From: Denitrificimonas caeni DSM 24390
GTDB taxonomy: Bacteria > Pseudomonadota > Gammaproteobacteria > Pseudomonadales > Pseudomonadaceae
DNA length: 64,000 nucleotides
Assembly: GCF_000421765.1 (NCBI RefSeq)
Contig: NZ_ATXQ01000010.1
Location: 28,382-92,381 of the forward strand
Direction of reading: 5' to 3'
Of this stretch, positions 43,291 to 52,453 are shown piece after piece. The translations under genes and the position numbers were made by a program. Within the stretch, counting starts at the first letter, position 1; the number at the start of each line of letters is the position of its first letter. The notes beneath the pieces are model-generated. The model did no database searches and was not told the origin of the DNA. It saw nothing but the letters and a program-made list of their open reading frames with translations.

Positions 43291-44166
43291 ATGAGCGATA
43301 GCAGCCCCAGCACCCAAACACAGTTTCCGATTCGTGAATTAAGTGCCCGCACTCAAGTCAACACCGTGACCCTTAGGGCATGGGAGCGCCGCTATGGGCT
43401 ATTAAAACCACAGCGCACCGCTAAAGGACACCGCCTGTACTCTGAAGATGATGTCGCTACCATCGAACGGATTTTAGCCTTGGTCGCACGCGGTGTACCG
43501 CTCGGCAAAGTTAAACCGCTGCTGCAAGAAGAAGCGCCAGCTCTGCCACAAGATGACGCCCAGCAAAGCTGGCAAGCACTGCAAAGTGAGTTACTAGCCG
43601 CCATTGATCAGTTTTCTTTTAGCAAAGTCGAACGGCTGATCCAAGAAACCTTGGCCAGTTACCCCACGCCAATTTCCCGTGAGCATTTATTCGAGCCGCT
43701 GTTTGCTGTACTGACGCAGCGCGATGATCAGCAGGCGGCGTTTAGCTTTACTGAAAGTGAACTACTGCGTTACACCTTGCTGCGCTTAAACGCCAAAGTG
43801 GCGCAAAAAAAACAAGCGTTGTCGGTGACCTTAGTTGCCGGGCAACCGGCACCGATCTGGCGTTTGGCCTTGATGGCCTTAGAACTAACCGATTTGCAGG
43901 TATCAGTGAATTTACTCAGTCGGCCCTTTAGCGTAGCGGCTGCCATTCATCTGGCGGCGCAGCGTGCAGAGAGCTTTACTGTGTTTTATCAAGATGGTAT
44001 CTGGAAAGATAAAGAACAGGAGCGAGTCAGCGCAGCACTGCTCGACAATCCGCGCTTATTTATGTGCGGCACAGCGGCCATGCTCACGCCCTTGAACAGT
44101 CCTGGGCGGGTGTTTACCGAGGTCAAAGATTGCATTGCAGGTTTACTCAAACAGCAAGAGCGCTGA
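43291..44166 (+). CDS. MerR family regulator, LitR/CarH-like without cobalamin motif
   Basis: A 291-residue regulator. The N-terminal MerR winged helix reads IRELSARTQVNTVTLRAWERRYGLLKP and GHRLYSEDDVATIERI. The C-terminal half has the helical-bundle plus Rossmann-like layout of CarH/LitR, but the cobalamin-ligand motif (E/DxHxxG) is not present; the equivalent stretch reads GQPAPIWRL. It thus resembles class II LitR proteins of Pseudomonas, which respond to light through other partners. The start at 43291 follows the only ATG that keeps the HTH near the N-terminus. Confidence 0.82.
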   Translation: MSDSSPSTQTQFPIRELSARTQVNTVTLRAWERRYGLLKPQRTAKGHRLYSEDDVATIERILALVARGVPLGKVKPLLQEEAPALPQDDAQQSWQALQSELLAAIDQFSFSKVERLIQETLASYPTPISREHLFEPLFAVLTQRDDQQAAFSFTESELLRYTLLRLNAKVAQKKQALSVTLVAGQPAPIWRLALMALELTDLQVSVNLLSRPFSVAAAIHLAAQRAESFTVFYQDGIWKDKEQERVSAALLDNPRLFMCGTAAMLTPLNSPGRVFTEVKDCIAGLLKQQER

Positions 44167-44187
44167 TCTGCTCAACAGAGGTGAATC

Positions 44188-45093
44188 ATGAACATACTCA
44201 TCACCGGCGGCACAGGCTTAATAGGTTCGGCGTTTATTCGTCAATTTGACGATCACCAATACACCGTCCTCACCCGCTCACCCGCGCAAGCAAAAATTCA
44301 ACTGCCCCCTTATGTACAACTGATTGATTCGTTAGAACGTTTAGACAATCTCGATGACTTTGATGCGGTGATCAATCTAGCCGGTGCGGCGATTATTGAT
44401 AAACGCTGGAGCGACGAACGCAAACAAGAAATCTGCAATAGCCGCTGGCAACTGACTGAGCAGCTGGTGACATTATTTGCCCGTAGCACAAAGCCTCCCG
44501 CCGTATTTTTAAGTGGTTCGGCGATTGGCGTGTATGGCCATCATGGCAATGACGAGTTGACTGAAGACAGCACCGTGCAGGAAACCGATTTCCCGACCAA
44601 GCTGTGTCTGCGCTGGGAAGACATTGCCCGTCGCGCTGAGCCTTATACCCGTGTGGTGCTATTGCGTACCGGTATTGTGCTGGCGCCCAAAGGTGGTGCG
44701 CTGGCGAAAATGCTGCTGCCGTTTAAATTATGCCTCGGTGGCCGGATTGGTTCTGGCGAGCAATATATGTCATGGATTCATTACCAAGACCATATTCATG
44801 CCATGCGCTATTTATTAAGCGAAAGCAGTCTGTCGGGTCCAGTTAATTTAGTTGCACCCAACCCGCAAACCAACAGCCAATTCACTCAAGCCTTGGCAAA
44901 AGCCTTAGGTCGTATCGCCATTTTTCCAGTTCCCAAACAGGTGATGCAGTTACTCCTTGGAGAATCGGCCTGTCTGCTCCTCGACAGTCAAAAAGTGCTG
45001 CCCAAGAAGCTGCTAAACAGTGGCTTTAAGTTTGAGTACCCACACTTAGCGGCTGCACTTAACAATGCCGTGCGCAGCAAAACCAATCAGTGA
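44188..45093 (+). CDS. TIGR01777 family NAD-dependent epimerase/oxidoreductase
   Basis: A 301-residue SDR-extended protein. It begins MNILITGGTGLIGSAFIRQ (NAD-binding TGGTGxIG), has the INLAGAAIIDKRWSDERKQEI family segment and a C-terminal DUF1731-like tail with LGESACLLLDSQKVLPKKLL. The function of the family is unclear. It begins 22 nt after the MerR gene; in Pseudomonas a photolyase gene usually lies between the two but is missing here. Confidence 0.86.
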   Translation: MNILITGGTGLIGSAFIRQFDDHQYTVLTRSPAQAKIQLPPYVQLIDSLERLDNLDDFDAVINLAGAAIIDKRWSDERKQEICNSRWQLTEQLVTLFARSTKPPAVFLSGSAIGVYGHHGNDELTEDSTVQETDFPTKLCLRWEDIARRAEPYTRVVLLRTGIVLAPKGGALAKMLLPFKLCLGGRIGSGEQYMSWIHYQDHIHAMRYLLSESSLSGPVNLVAPNPQTNSQFTQALAKALGRIAIFPVPKQVMQLLLGESACLLLDSQKVLPKKLLNSGFKFEYPHLAAALNNAVRSKTNQ

Positions 45094-45109
45094 CAGACAA
45101 AGGATCGCT

Positions 45110-45466
45110 ATGAAACAGCTCTTAATCATTGCCCATGGCAGCCGTCGCAAAGGCTCTAACGAAGACGTGCAAATTTTGGCCAGTAAAGTCGCCATGCATT
45201 TAAATATACCGGACGATGCTGTACAAGCCGCCTTTTTAGAATTGGCTTCACCCTCGATTGGTGAAGCCATTGATGCCTGTTTTCAGCGCGGTTGCGACGA
45301 GATCACAGTGCTGCCGTATTTCTTATCACCGGGTGTGCATGTGATCAGTGATGTCCCTGAAGAAATTGCTGCGGCGCAAAGTAAATGGCCAGGAAAGACC
45401 ATCACCCTACTGCCGCATATTGGCGCGACAGAGGCAATGGTAGATTTAATTGCCCAGGCGTACTGA
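45110..45466 (+). CDS. cbiX: CbiX/SirB-type sirohydrochlorin chelatase, single domain
   Basis: A 118-residue small chelatase (class II, CbiX-short) that would insert cobalt or iron into sirohydrochlorin or a similar tetrapyrrole. The start MKQLLIIAHGSRRKGSN carries the active-site His in AHGSRR, and a second His occurs in YFLSPGVHVISDV. AAAGGA precedes the ATG. It follows the epimerase by 16 nt and may be in the same transcript. Metal specificity cannot be read. Confidence 0.84.
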   Translation: MKQLLIIAHGSRRKGSNEDVQILASKVAMHLNIPDDAVQAAFLELASPSIGEAIDACFQRGCDEITVLPYFLSPGVHVISDVPEEIAAAQSKWPGKTITLLPHIGATEAMVDLIAQAY

Positions 45467-45860
45467 GACTCCAGCAAACACTCGCAGCGCTGGCAAAGTG
45501 CTGCGAGCCGGCAAACTGCGCGCTGCGCACCCTCAAACAACACCCTCTACTCTGTAGACACTTGTGAACCACATCTGGGCTTTGTCTTCAGCATTCGCCT
45601 GTTAAACCTTTAAGACTAAACACTGTCACGCCAGCACTAGACTTTAAACCTCTACTCTTTAAACTCTAGGCCAGCATCCTATGCAGGCTTATAGCCATCA
45701 TTGAGATTTCTGTGGTATTCCTGTTTAAGCGGATACGGGCAAGCTTTAGCGCTATAGAAAAGCCAAGCGAAGCCGATATGCTGACTAAGTTACCCAATCA
45801 TATTGTGACCTATCCTGTGCACTAGAAGCTGTGGGAAGGTATAGCCCGAGGTTTTATGCA
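45467..45860. other. Intergenic region between cbiX and the chemoreceptor
   Basis: These 394 nt hold no gene I can support. An 8-bp inverted repeat CTCGCAGC (45481-45488)/GCTGCGAG (45500-45507) lies just after cbiX without a U-tract. A stop-bounded frame on the plus strand ends at the TAG near 45825, but it has no ATG with a ribosome-binding site in a sensible place. Confidence 0.5.
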
Positions 45861-47465
45861 ATGAGAGATTCAATCAGCAACGTTATCCAGTCGATTTTGC
45901 AGGGCATTGGCATTCGCAGTATTGATAAACAGTTTTTATTTTCTTACAGCTTAATTGCTGCTTTTACCTCTGTGATTGCGATTCATTTATTTTTATCTCT
46001 TAACAATGATGCTGCAGGCATTAACGTGGCTGGTGCGCAGCGCATGCTCAGCCAAAAAGTCGCAAAAGAAGCGTTGCTAGCGGGGCAAGGACTCGGCAGT
46101 AAAGACGACGTACTCGCTACCATTACTCAGTTTGAGAGCGCTCATCAAGCCTTACTCAGGGGTAATCAGCAACTCAACATTTCAGCTGTAACAGACAAAC
46201 AAGCATTGGCACAATTACAAAACGTTGAGCAGCTGTGGAAAGATTATAAGCAAGCCATTCTCAGCTATCTCGATAACCCATCAAACACAGCACACCTGCA
46301 AGCATTGTATGAGCGCTCGCCAATTGTATTAAAAGAAATGAATGCAGCTGTTTTGATGATGGAAGAACAAGTCAACCGCGACAGCAAATCGCAAGTTTTA
46401 CTGGCCGCAACAGCATCCGTAATTGTGTTAATTCTAGTTACTTTAGGGCGCATGTTCGGTATGACAGTGCTGATGCAGCATGTTAATTATTTACGCGAGC
46501 ATCTTGAAGATGTCGGTAATGGCGATTTCTCGCACAAGCTAAAAATAGACAACCCAAACAATGAAGTGGGTGCCATGTTTACCGCCTATAACAATATGAC
46601 AACGCATATTGGTGAAATCATTGGCGGCGTTATCCATTCAACCGCTGAGGTCAGCACAAATATTGATCAGATCAGCCACCGGCTAAAAGAAACCGTGCGT
46701 GGTGTGGAGCGCCAGCACTCGGAGATCGATCAAGTCGCCACTGCCATGAATGAGATGGCAGCGACCGTGCAAGAAGTTGCACACAACACCGTCCTAACCG
46801 CAGATTCAGCCAAACAAGCACGTGAAGAAGCCATAACCGGTCGTGCGGTGGTGACACAAACTATCGATAGCATCAGTGCATTAGCAAAGCAGGTAGAAGA
46901 AGCCGTGCACGTCATGTCGCTGCTGCAAAAAGACAGTCATGAGGTCGGGCAAGTCATGTCGGTGATCAGCAGTATTGCTGAGCAAACCAACTTGCTTGCA
47001 CTCAACGCTGCGATTGAAGCTGCTCGTGCCGGCGAGCAAGGTCGAGGCTTTGCGGTGGTAGCGGACGAAGTACGTAGCCTAGCGCAGCGTACGCAAAAAT
47101 CTACCGAAGAAATACGCACTATTATTGAACGCTTACAGTCACAATCAAGTAAAGCGGCCGAAATGATGTTAGAAAGCCAAGAGCGCGCGCAATCAACTGT
47201 TTCAGCCACAGCAGCAGCGGATAGCGTACTCAACCGTATCGTTGAATCAGTCACTCAGATTACCGATATGAGTAATCAGATCGCCACCGCAGCTGAAGAG
47301 CAAAGTCAGGTGGCCATGGAAATGGATCGATCGATTACCAGTATTACCGGCATTGCTGAACAGACCACAATTGATGCATCAGAAACAGTCCAAGCCACAG
47401 CAGACATTCATGGCCATATGGATAAATTAAGCCTATTAATTTCGCGCTTTCGCGCAAGTACTTAA
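45861..47465 (+). CDS. Methyl-accepting chemotaxis protein with PilJ-type sensor domain
   Basis: A 534-residue chemoreceptor. Transmembrane helices lie near 25-47 and 185-207. The periplasmic domain is of the PilJ/NarX type, with [20 protein letters not shown] near residue 60. A HAMP domain and a C-terminal signalling hairpin follow, with the conserved tip [20 protein letters not shown]. Size and domain match nitrate receptor McpN of P. aeruginosa, so nitrate sensing is plausible but not proven. ATG at 45861 is preferred over the upstream GTG at 45831. Confidence 0.88.
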   Translation: MRDSISNVIQSILQGIGIRSIDKQFLFSYSLIAAFTSVIAIHLFLSLNNDAAGINVAGAQRMLSQKVAKEALLAGQGLGSKDDVLATITQFESAHQALLRGNQQLNISAVTDKQALAQLQNVEQLWKDYKQAILSYLDNPSNTAHLQALYERSPIVLKEMNAAVLMMEEQVNRDSKSQVLLAATASVIVLILVTLGRMFGMTVLMQHVNYLREHLEDVGNGDFSHKLKIDNPNNEVGAMFTAYNNMTTHIGEIIGGVIHSTAEVSTNIDQISHRLKETVRGVERQHSEIDQVATAMNEMAATVQEVAHNTVLTADSAKQAREEAITGRAVVTQTIDSISALAKQVEEAVHVMSLLQKDSHEVGQVMSVISSIAEQTNLLALNAAIEAARAGEQGRGFAVVADEVRSLAQRTQKSTEEIRTIIERLQSQSSKAAEMMLESQERAQSTVSATAAADSVLNRIVESVTQITDMSNQIATAAEEQSQVAMEMDRSITSITGIAEQTTIDASETVQATADIHGHMDKLSLLISRFRAST

Positions 47466-47558
47466 TTAAACGTTGCGTGAAACGATGAGCGCGTACCACA
47501 CCACAAATAAAACAGGCGTCTAAGTACAACTTGAGCGTCTGTTTTACTCAAAACGCCA

Positions 47559-49481
47559 CTACTCTTGATTAATCAGTTCTTGCACCTGCTGCTTGAGTCC
47601 ATCCATGGTGACCTGTTCACCAGGGATTGGCTCGCCGATATTCAACCCCACACGACTCCAGAAGCCACGACGGAAAGGTGTCGACATCGCTGCGCCATCA
47701 ACACGACTGAAATACGAACCCCAGAGATTTTTTAAGCCCATCGGTATCACCGGCACGGATAGACCATCGGCGTGCGCGGTCTGCAGAATCTTCAATAAGC
47801 CGGCTTTAAACTCGCCCAGTTCGCCGTTTCGAGTGATCGCGCCCTCTGGGAAAATAGCCAACACATCACCATTTCTAAGCACTTGAGCGGCTTGCTGAAA
47901 AGCTTTCTCATAGGCTACTGGATCTTCTTTTTGCGGAGCAATCGGGATGGCTTTGGCCAATTTAAAAATCCAGCCGAGCACTGGAATCTTGAAAATACGG
48001 TGATCCATGATGTAGTAAATTGGCCGTGGACTCGCCGCCATCAATAACACCGCATCAATAAAACTGACATGATTACAGGTCAAGATCACCGCGCCTTCAC
48101 TTGGAATCACCTGCTTATTGGTCACTTTGAAACGGTAAATTAAATGCGAGAGCACCCACGATAGGAAACGTAAAAAGTACTCTGGCACCAACATAAAAAT
48201 ATAGAAGGTCACCAGCGCGTTGAGCACACCGACCACCAAGAACACTTCCGGAATGCTTAAACCATAAGCTAAGAGCGCTCCCGCTATTAAAGAGCTGGCA
48301 ATCATAAATAGCGCGTTAAGAATGTTATTGGCGGCAATGATTCGAGCGGTATGGGTTTTCTCCGTACGCATCTGAATCAACGCATACATCGGTACGCTGT
48401 ATAAGCCGGCAAACAAACTCAAACCCAACAAATCGATCAGTACGCGCCAATGCGCAGTGTTCTGCACAAAGGCAGTGATGCCCATTTCTACACTGTCAGG
48501 TAAACCCCGCGTAGCAAAATACAAATCAATCGAGAAAATACTCATGCCGATAGCACCAATCGGCACTAAGCCAATCTCCACCTGACGGCGACTGAGGGTT
48601 TCACAAAGCAGTGAACCGATGGCAATACCTATGGAGAAAACCACCAGCAACAACGAGGCAACCTGCTCGTTACCATGCAATACTTCTTTAGAAAAGCTCG
48701 GAAATTGACTTAAAAACACCGCGCCAAAAAACCACATCCAACTGATGCCCAGCATCGAACGAAACACCGCTGGTTGCTCGCGGGCCATGGCCAGATTGCG
48801 TAACGTTTCACTGACTGGATTCCAGTTGATCTTCAGCGCTGGATCGGTCGCAGGTAGCACGGGCACCGCTTGCGCAGTCAAACGACCTAATACTGCTAAG
48901 ACCATACAGGCAGCAGCCACCTGATAATGACCAATTTCCGGCACTGCGATCATCAAGCCGCCGGCGACGTTACCCAATAAAATCGCCACGAAGGTGCCCA
49001 TTTCAATCAAGCCGTTACCGCCGGTTAGCTCATTGGGCTTCAGCACTTGCGGTAAGTAAGCGTATTTTAACGGACCAAAAATAGTGGATTGTAGTCCCAT
49101 TAAAAAAGTGCAAATCAGCAAGATAACCGGACTTTGCAGCAGAAAACCTGCCGTACCGAGCAGCATAATGACGATTTCTAAATCTTTGACGTAACGAATC
49201 AACTTGGTTTTCGCAAACTTATCGCTGATTTGCCCTGAGGTGGCGGAGAACAATAAATACGGCAAGATAAATAACGCAGCAATCACCAAGCCGGCAATAC
49301 TCGGCGGCATCCAGCTGATACTGAGCTGGTAAGTCACCATTACGGTAAAGGCAAATTTAAAGAGATTGTCGTTGGCAGCGCCAGCAAATTGCACCCAGAA
49401 AAACGGTGCAAAGCGCTTTTGCTTCAATAGTCCAAACTGACTCACTTCTGTATCTGAAGACTGTTCATTTGACGATTTCAT
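47559..49481 (-). CDS. MFS transporter fused to PlsC-type acyltransferase
   Basis: A 640-residue inner-membrane fusion. The first ~425 residues form a 12-helix major-facilitator domain related to the lysophospholipid flippase LplT. The C-terminal ~200 residues form an acyltransferase with the catalytic HxxxxD in NHVSFIDAV (His about 467) and the FPEGAITRNG motif. In E. coli LplT and Aas are separate and together import and reacylate lysophospholipids; here transport and acylation sit in one chain without the acyl-ACP synthetase part. A phospholipid-repair role is inferred. Confidence 0.88.
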   Translation of the reverse strand: MKSSNEQSSDTEVSQFGLLKQKRFAPFFWVQFAGAANDNLFKFAFTVMVTYQLSISWMPPSIAGLVIAALFILPYLLFSATSGQISDKFAKTKLIRYVKDLEIVIMLLGTAGFLLQSPVILLICTFLMGLQSTIFGPLKYAYLPQVLKPNELTGGNGLIEMGTFVAILLGNVAGGLMIAVPEIGHYQVAAACMVLAVLGRLTAQAVPVLPATDPALKINWNPVSETLRNLAMAREQPAVFRSMLGISWMWFFGAVFLSQFPSFSKEVLHGNEQVASLLLVVFSIGIAIGSLLCETLSRRQVEIGLVPIGAIGMSIFSIDLYFATRGLPDSVEMGITAFVQNTAHWRVLIDLLGLSLFAGLYSVPMYALIQMRTEKTHTARIIAANNILNALFMIASSLIAGALLAYGLSIPEVFLVVGVLNALVTFYIFMLVPEYFLRFLSWVLSHLIYRFKVTNKQVIPSEGAVILTCNHVSFIDAVLLMAASPRPIYYIMDHRIFKIPVLGWIFKLAKAIPIAPQKEDPVAYEKAFQQAAQVLRNGDVLAIFPEGAITRNGELGEFKAGLLKILQTAHADGLSVPVIPMGLKNLWGSYFSRVDGAAMSTPFRRGFWSRVGLNIGEPIPGEQVTMDGLKQQVQELINQE

Positions 49482-49904
49482 AGCGCCTCGACCTATCCCT
49501 TAACTTGGCATACACACTTTAATATGCAGATCACTAAACCACTGCACAGCCAATATCCGCATGGGCTGCTGGCAGAATTACAAAGTGCTGGAGTATAGAG
49601 CAATTAAGCCAATGAAAATGCGCCTTGTTTAGCGTTTAACATGCCCAATCAGTTACTGGTCTCTAGCGTACATGCGCCAGCCAAAGACCTAGCATAGTCT
49701 GGCATCTTTGCAGCTGTAATCTGGCAAGAAAGCTGACATCTCACCCAAGACTAAAAAACTGTGCGATAACAGTCAGCTTTAATCGTGTCTGCTGCAATAT
49801 TTCAACGAGCATTACACTTAAGGTATTGTGTTGAAAAAGATGTTTGATACAACCACGACAACAATAATAAATAGCTGGCAATGACCCGCTCAAGGAAATG
49901 CGCT
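49482..49904. other. Divergent intergenic region upstream of the BVMO gene
   Basis: These 423 nt contain no convincing gene. A 24-codon frame starting at ATG 49526 lacks a ribosome-binding site. An A-rich stretch at 49858-49871 (ACAACAATAATAAA) in the BVMO leader resembles a Hfq/Crc target. A GG-N10-GC pair near 49701 was considered as a sigma-54 site but lacks the -12 TTGC. Confidence 0.4.
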
Positions 49905-52385
49905 ATGCACAACGTCTCTTCGCAGGATACAACTGCACCACTGACGGCGATTATTATCGGCACGGGCTTCGCTGGCATCGGCATGGCAGTCGCACTGCGA
50001 CAGGCCGGTATCACTGACTTTAAAATCCTAGAAAAAGCCCATGATGTCGGCGGAGTTTGGCGCGACAACAGTTATCCCGGCGCCGCCTGTGATGTGCCCT
50101 CACACCTCTACTCGTTTTCCTTTGCAGCCAATCCAGACTGGACTCGCGTATTTGCTTCGCAGGCAGAGATTTATACGTACTTGCGCCAGTGCGCGCGCCA
50201 ATATGGATTAACCCCGCATATCCAGTTCGGCGCTGAAGTGCAGCACGCCGAATACAACGAGGCCAGCGCGCTCTGGCACGTCAGTCTCAACGACGGCAGT
50301 CAGTTGCAAACCTCTTTGCTGATTACTGCCACCGGCCAACTGAGCCGCCCAGCGCTGCCTAAACTGGCCGGGATAGAAACCTTTCAAGGCCACGCGTTTC
50401 ATTCCGCTACTTGGGATCACAGTTACAACCTATCCGGCAAGCGCGTGGCAGTGGTTGGCACCGGTGCTTCTGCGATTCAGTTCGTACCCGCTATCGCTGA
50501 TCAAGTTGCCCATCTCAGCGTATTTCAGCGTTCGCCTGCCTATCTAAAGAAACGCCCTGATCGTGCCTATACAGCGTGGGAAAAAACTATATTTCGTCAC
50601 GTGCCTGGCGCAATGAAGCTGCACCGTGCGGGTATTTATCTACGCTATGAAGCACAAGCACTGGCCTTTACTCGGTTCAAAGGCTTAATGAAATGGGCAG
50701 TCGGACGGCCTTTCCAAAAATTGCTGGCCAAGGACGTTGCCGATGTCGAACTGCGTGCCAAGTTAACGCCTGATTATCCAATTGGCTGCAAACGTATTCT
50801 GCTGTCCAGCGAATACTTAAAAACCATGACTAAAGACAATGTTGAGTTGATCACTGAAGGTATCAAGCGCATCACCGCAAACGGCATCGAAAGCAACGAC
50901 GGCGTCGAGCATCCAGTGGATGCCATCATCTATGGCACCGGCTTTGCGGCCACTGAGTTTTTGGCACCGATGCGCATTACTGGACGCAATGGCGTCGATC
51001 TCAATGACGCTTGGCAGAAAGGTGCACAAGCCTATCTTGGGATGAGCGTACCGAACTTCCCTAACTTTTTTATGCTGTATGGTCCCAACACTAACTTGGG
51101 CCACAACTCCATTGTCTACATGCTCGAAAGCCAGATTGCTCACGTACTACGTTGTTACCAAGCCATGCAAGCAACTGATTCAAGCACGATTGAAGTGGAC
51201 GCCAATCGTTACCAAATCTTCAATAAAAAAATACAACAGCGCCTCGCCAATACCGTATGGCACGGCTGCAAAAGTTGGTATGTGGATGAGTCAGGACACA
51301 ACAGCACAAACTGGCCGGGCTTTACCTTGTCTTACCGTTGGCTGACACGCTTCTCCAGCTTACAAGCCTACCGTCTCACTCGCGCTTTACCCGGTATTAT
51401 CGGTGCAGCCGGCGGCATTAGGATTGCCGAACCGCAGGACAGCTTAGAAAAACTCAGCGCATCGGTCTTGCGTGGCTTTTTACGCGTGGGCTTTCGATCC
51501 TTTATGGGACCACCTTTTGCGGCAACCACCCAGCGTCGAGTGATCGGTATTTTCTCAGCGCTCACCCCTGGTGTTGGCGCTGTCACTCGTAGGCAGATCA
51601 CCATCAAGGCTATGGCTACCCAAGTCATTACGCCGAAGAAAACCAAAGCAGGCGGCGTTATTCTGTACCTGCATGGCGGTGCTTTTTGCCTCGGTAACGC
51701 TTATTCACATCGCAGCATCAGCACCCGCCTAGCGGTTGAGTCAGGTATGCCGGTGTGGTTGCCTGAATACCGTTTAGCGCCTGAGCATCCCTACCCAGCA
51801 GCGCAGGACGATGTGCTTGCCTGTTATGACGCCTTGCGCAAAGATTATGCGGCTGAGCAGATTGTCATCGCTGGCGACTCGGCAGGAGGAGCACTGGCGT
51901 TAGCACTAGCACTGACCCTACGAGCACGAGGTGATCATCCTGCGGCTGCGTTATTACTGATTTCACCGGTCACCGACAGCTCACTGAGCGGGCATAGCTT
52001 GGTTTCTAAATACGGTGAAGACCCCATGCTTCGTCGTGGCTGGCTGGAGCAAGCGCTGAGTTGGTACAAACCGCCGCTCGATGCATCGGCACAAAACCCT
52101 CTTGCGGTCGACTTAAACGGACTACCACCGATGCTGGTGCAAGTGGGCGAGCAAGAATTACTTTTGTCTGACTCCACACGACTGGCAGAGCACGCCAGCA
52201 ACTGTGGCGTAACATGCAGACTGGAAATATATGCAGCGCGTTGGCATGTCTTTCACTTACAGGCCTTTTCGTTAGGTTCAGCACGCCAAGCTATCGCGAC
52301 ACTCGCTATGTTTGCCCGCGAGCAGGTCAGCCAGTCTGCTGCCAAAGTGTCTACGCAGGTAGCCAACTCGGCTCGGCAACCTTGA
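49905..52385 (+). CDS. Baeyer-Villiger monooxygenase fused to alpha/beta hydrolase (esterase)
   Basis: An 826-residue two-enzyme fusion. The first ~490 residues are a flavin monooxygenase with GTGFAGIGMAVAL (FAD) and the Baeyer-Villiger fingerprint FQGHAFHSATWDHS (FxGxxxHxxxW[P/D]), plus an NADPH loop VVGTGASAIQF. The last ~290 residues are an HSL-family hydrolase with the oxyanion HGGAF near 589 and the nucleophile loop GDSAGG near 657. The first domain would turn a ketone into an ester and the second cleave it to acid and alcohol. ATG at 49905 has AAGGAA upstream; the ATG at 49881 has none. The substrate is unknown. Confidence 0.88.
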   Translation: MHNVSSQDTTAPLTAIIIGTGFAGIGMAVALRQAGITDFKILEKAHDVGGVWRDNSYPGAACDVPSHLYSFSFAANPDWTRVFASQAEIYTYLRQCARQYGLTPHIQFGAEVQHAEYNEASALWHVSLNDGSQLQTSLLITATGQLSRPALPKLAGIETFQGHAFHSATWDHSYNLSGKRVAVVGTGASAIQFVPAIADQVAHLSVFQRSPAYLKKRPDRAYTAWEKTIFRHVPGAMKLHRAGIYLRYEAQALAFTRFKGLMKWAVGRPFQKLLAKDVADVELRAKLTPDYPIGCKRILLSSEYLKTMTKDNVELITEGIKRITANGIESNDGVEHPVDAIIYGTGFAATEFLAPMRITGRNGVDLNDAWQKGAQAYLGMSVPNFPNFFMLYGPNTNLGHNSIVYMLESQIAHVLRCYQAMQATDSSTIEVDANRYQIFNKKIQQRLANTVWHGCKSWYVDESGHNSTNWPGFTLSYRWLTRFSSLQAYRLTRALPGIIGAAGGIRIAEPQDSLEKLSASVLRGFLRVGFRSFMGPPFAATTQRRVIGIFSALTPGVGAVTRRQITIKAMATQVITPKKTKAGGVILYLHGGAFCLGNAYSHRSISTRLAVESGMPVWLPEYRLAPEHPYPAAQDDVLACYDALRKDYAAEQIVIAGDSAGGALALALALTLRARGDHPAAALLLISPVTDSSLSGHSLVSKYGEDPMLRRGWLEQALSWYKPPLDASAQNPLAVDLNGLPPMLVQVGEQELLLSDSTRLAEHASNCGVTCRLEIYAARWHVFHLQAFSLGSARQAIATLAMFAREQVSQSAAKVSTQVANSARQP

Positions 52386-52400
52386 TCGGTGCTGACAATA

Positions 52401-52435
52401 AAAAACGGCGCTGAATCACTTCAGCGCCGTTTCTT
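52401..52435. terminator. Bidirectional terminator between BVMO and tmm
   Basis: Perfect 13-bp stem AAACGGCGCTGAA (52403-52415)/TTCAGCGCCGTTT (52420-52432) with a TCAC loop and A/T runs on each side, between convergent genes. Confidence 0.9.
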
Positions 52436-52453
52436 GAAACAATATCTGTCTGT

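Noticed and set aside
49526..49600. 24-codon frame upstream of the BVMO gene
   Set aside because: No ribosome-binding site and no similarity recognised.
49695..49715. GG-N10-GC pair suggesting a sigma-54 promoter before the BVMO gene
   Set aside because: The -12 element reads CAGC rather than TTGC, and no enhancer site or sigma-54 activator gene is nearby.
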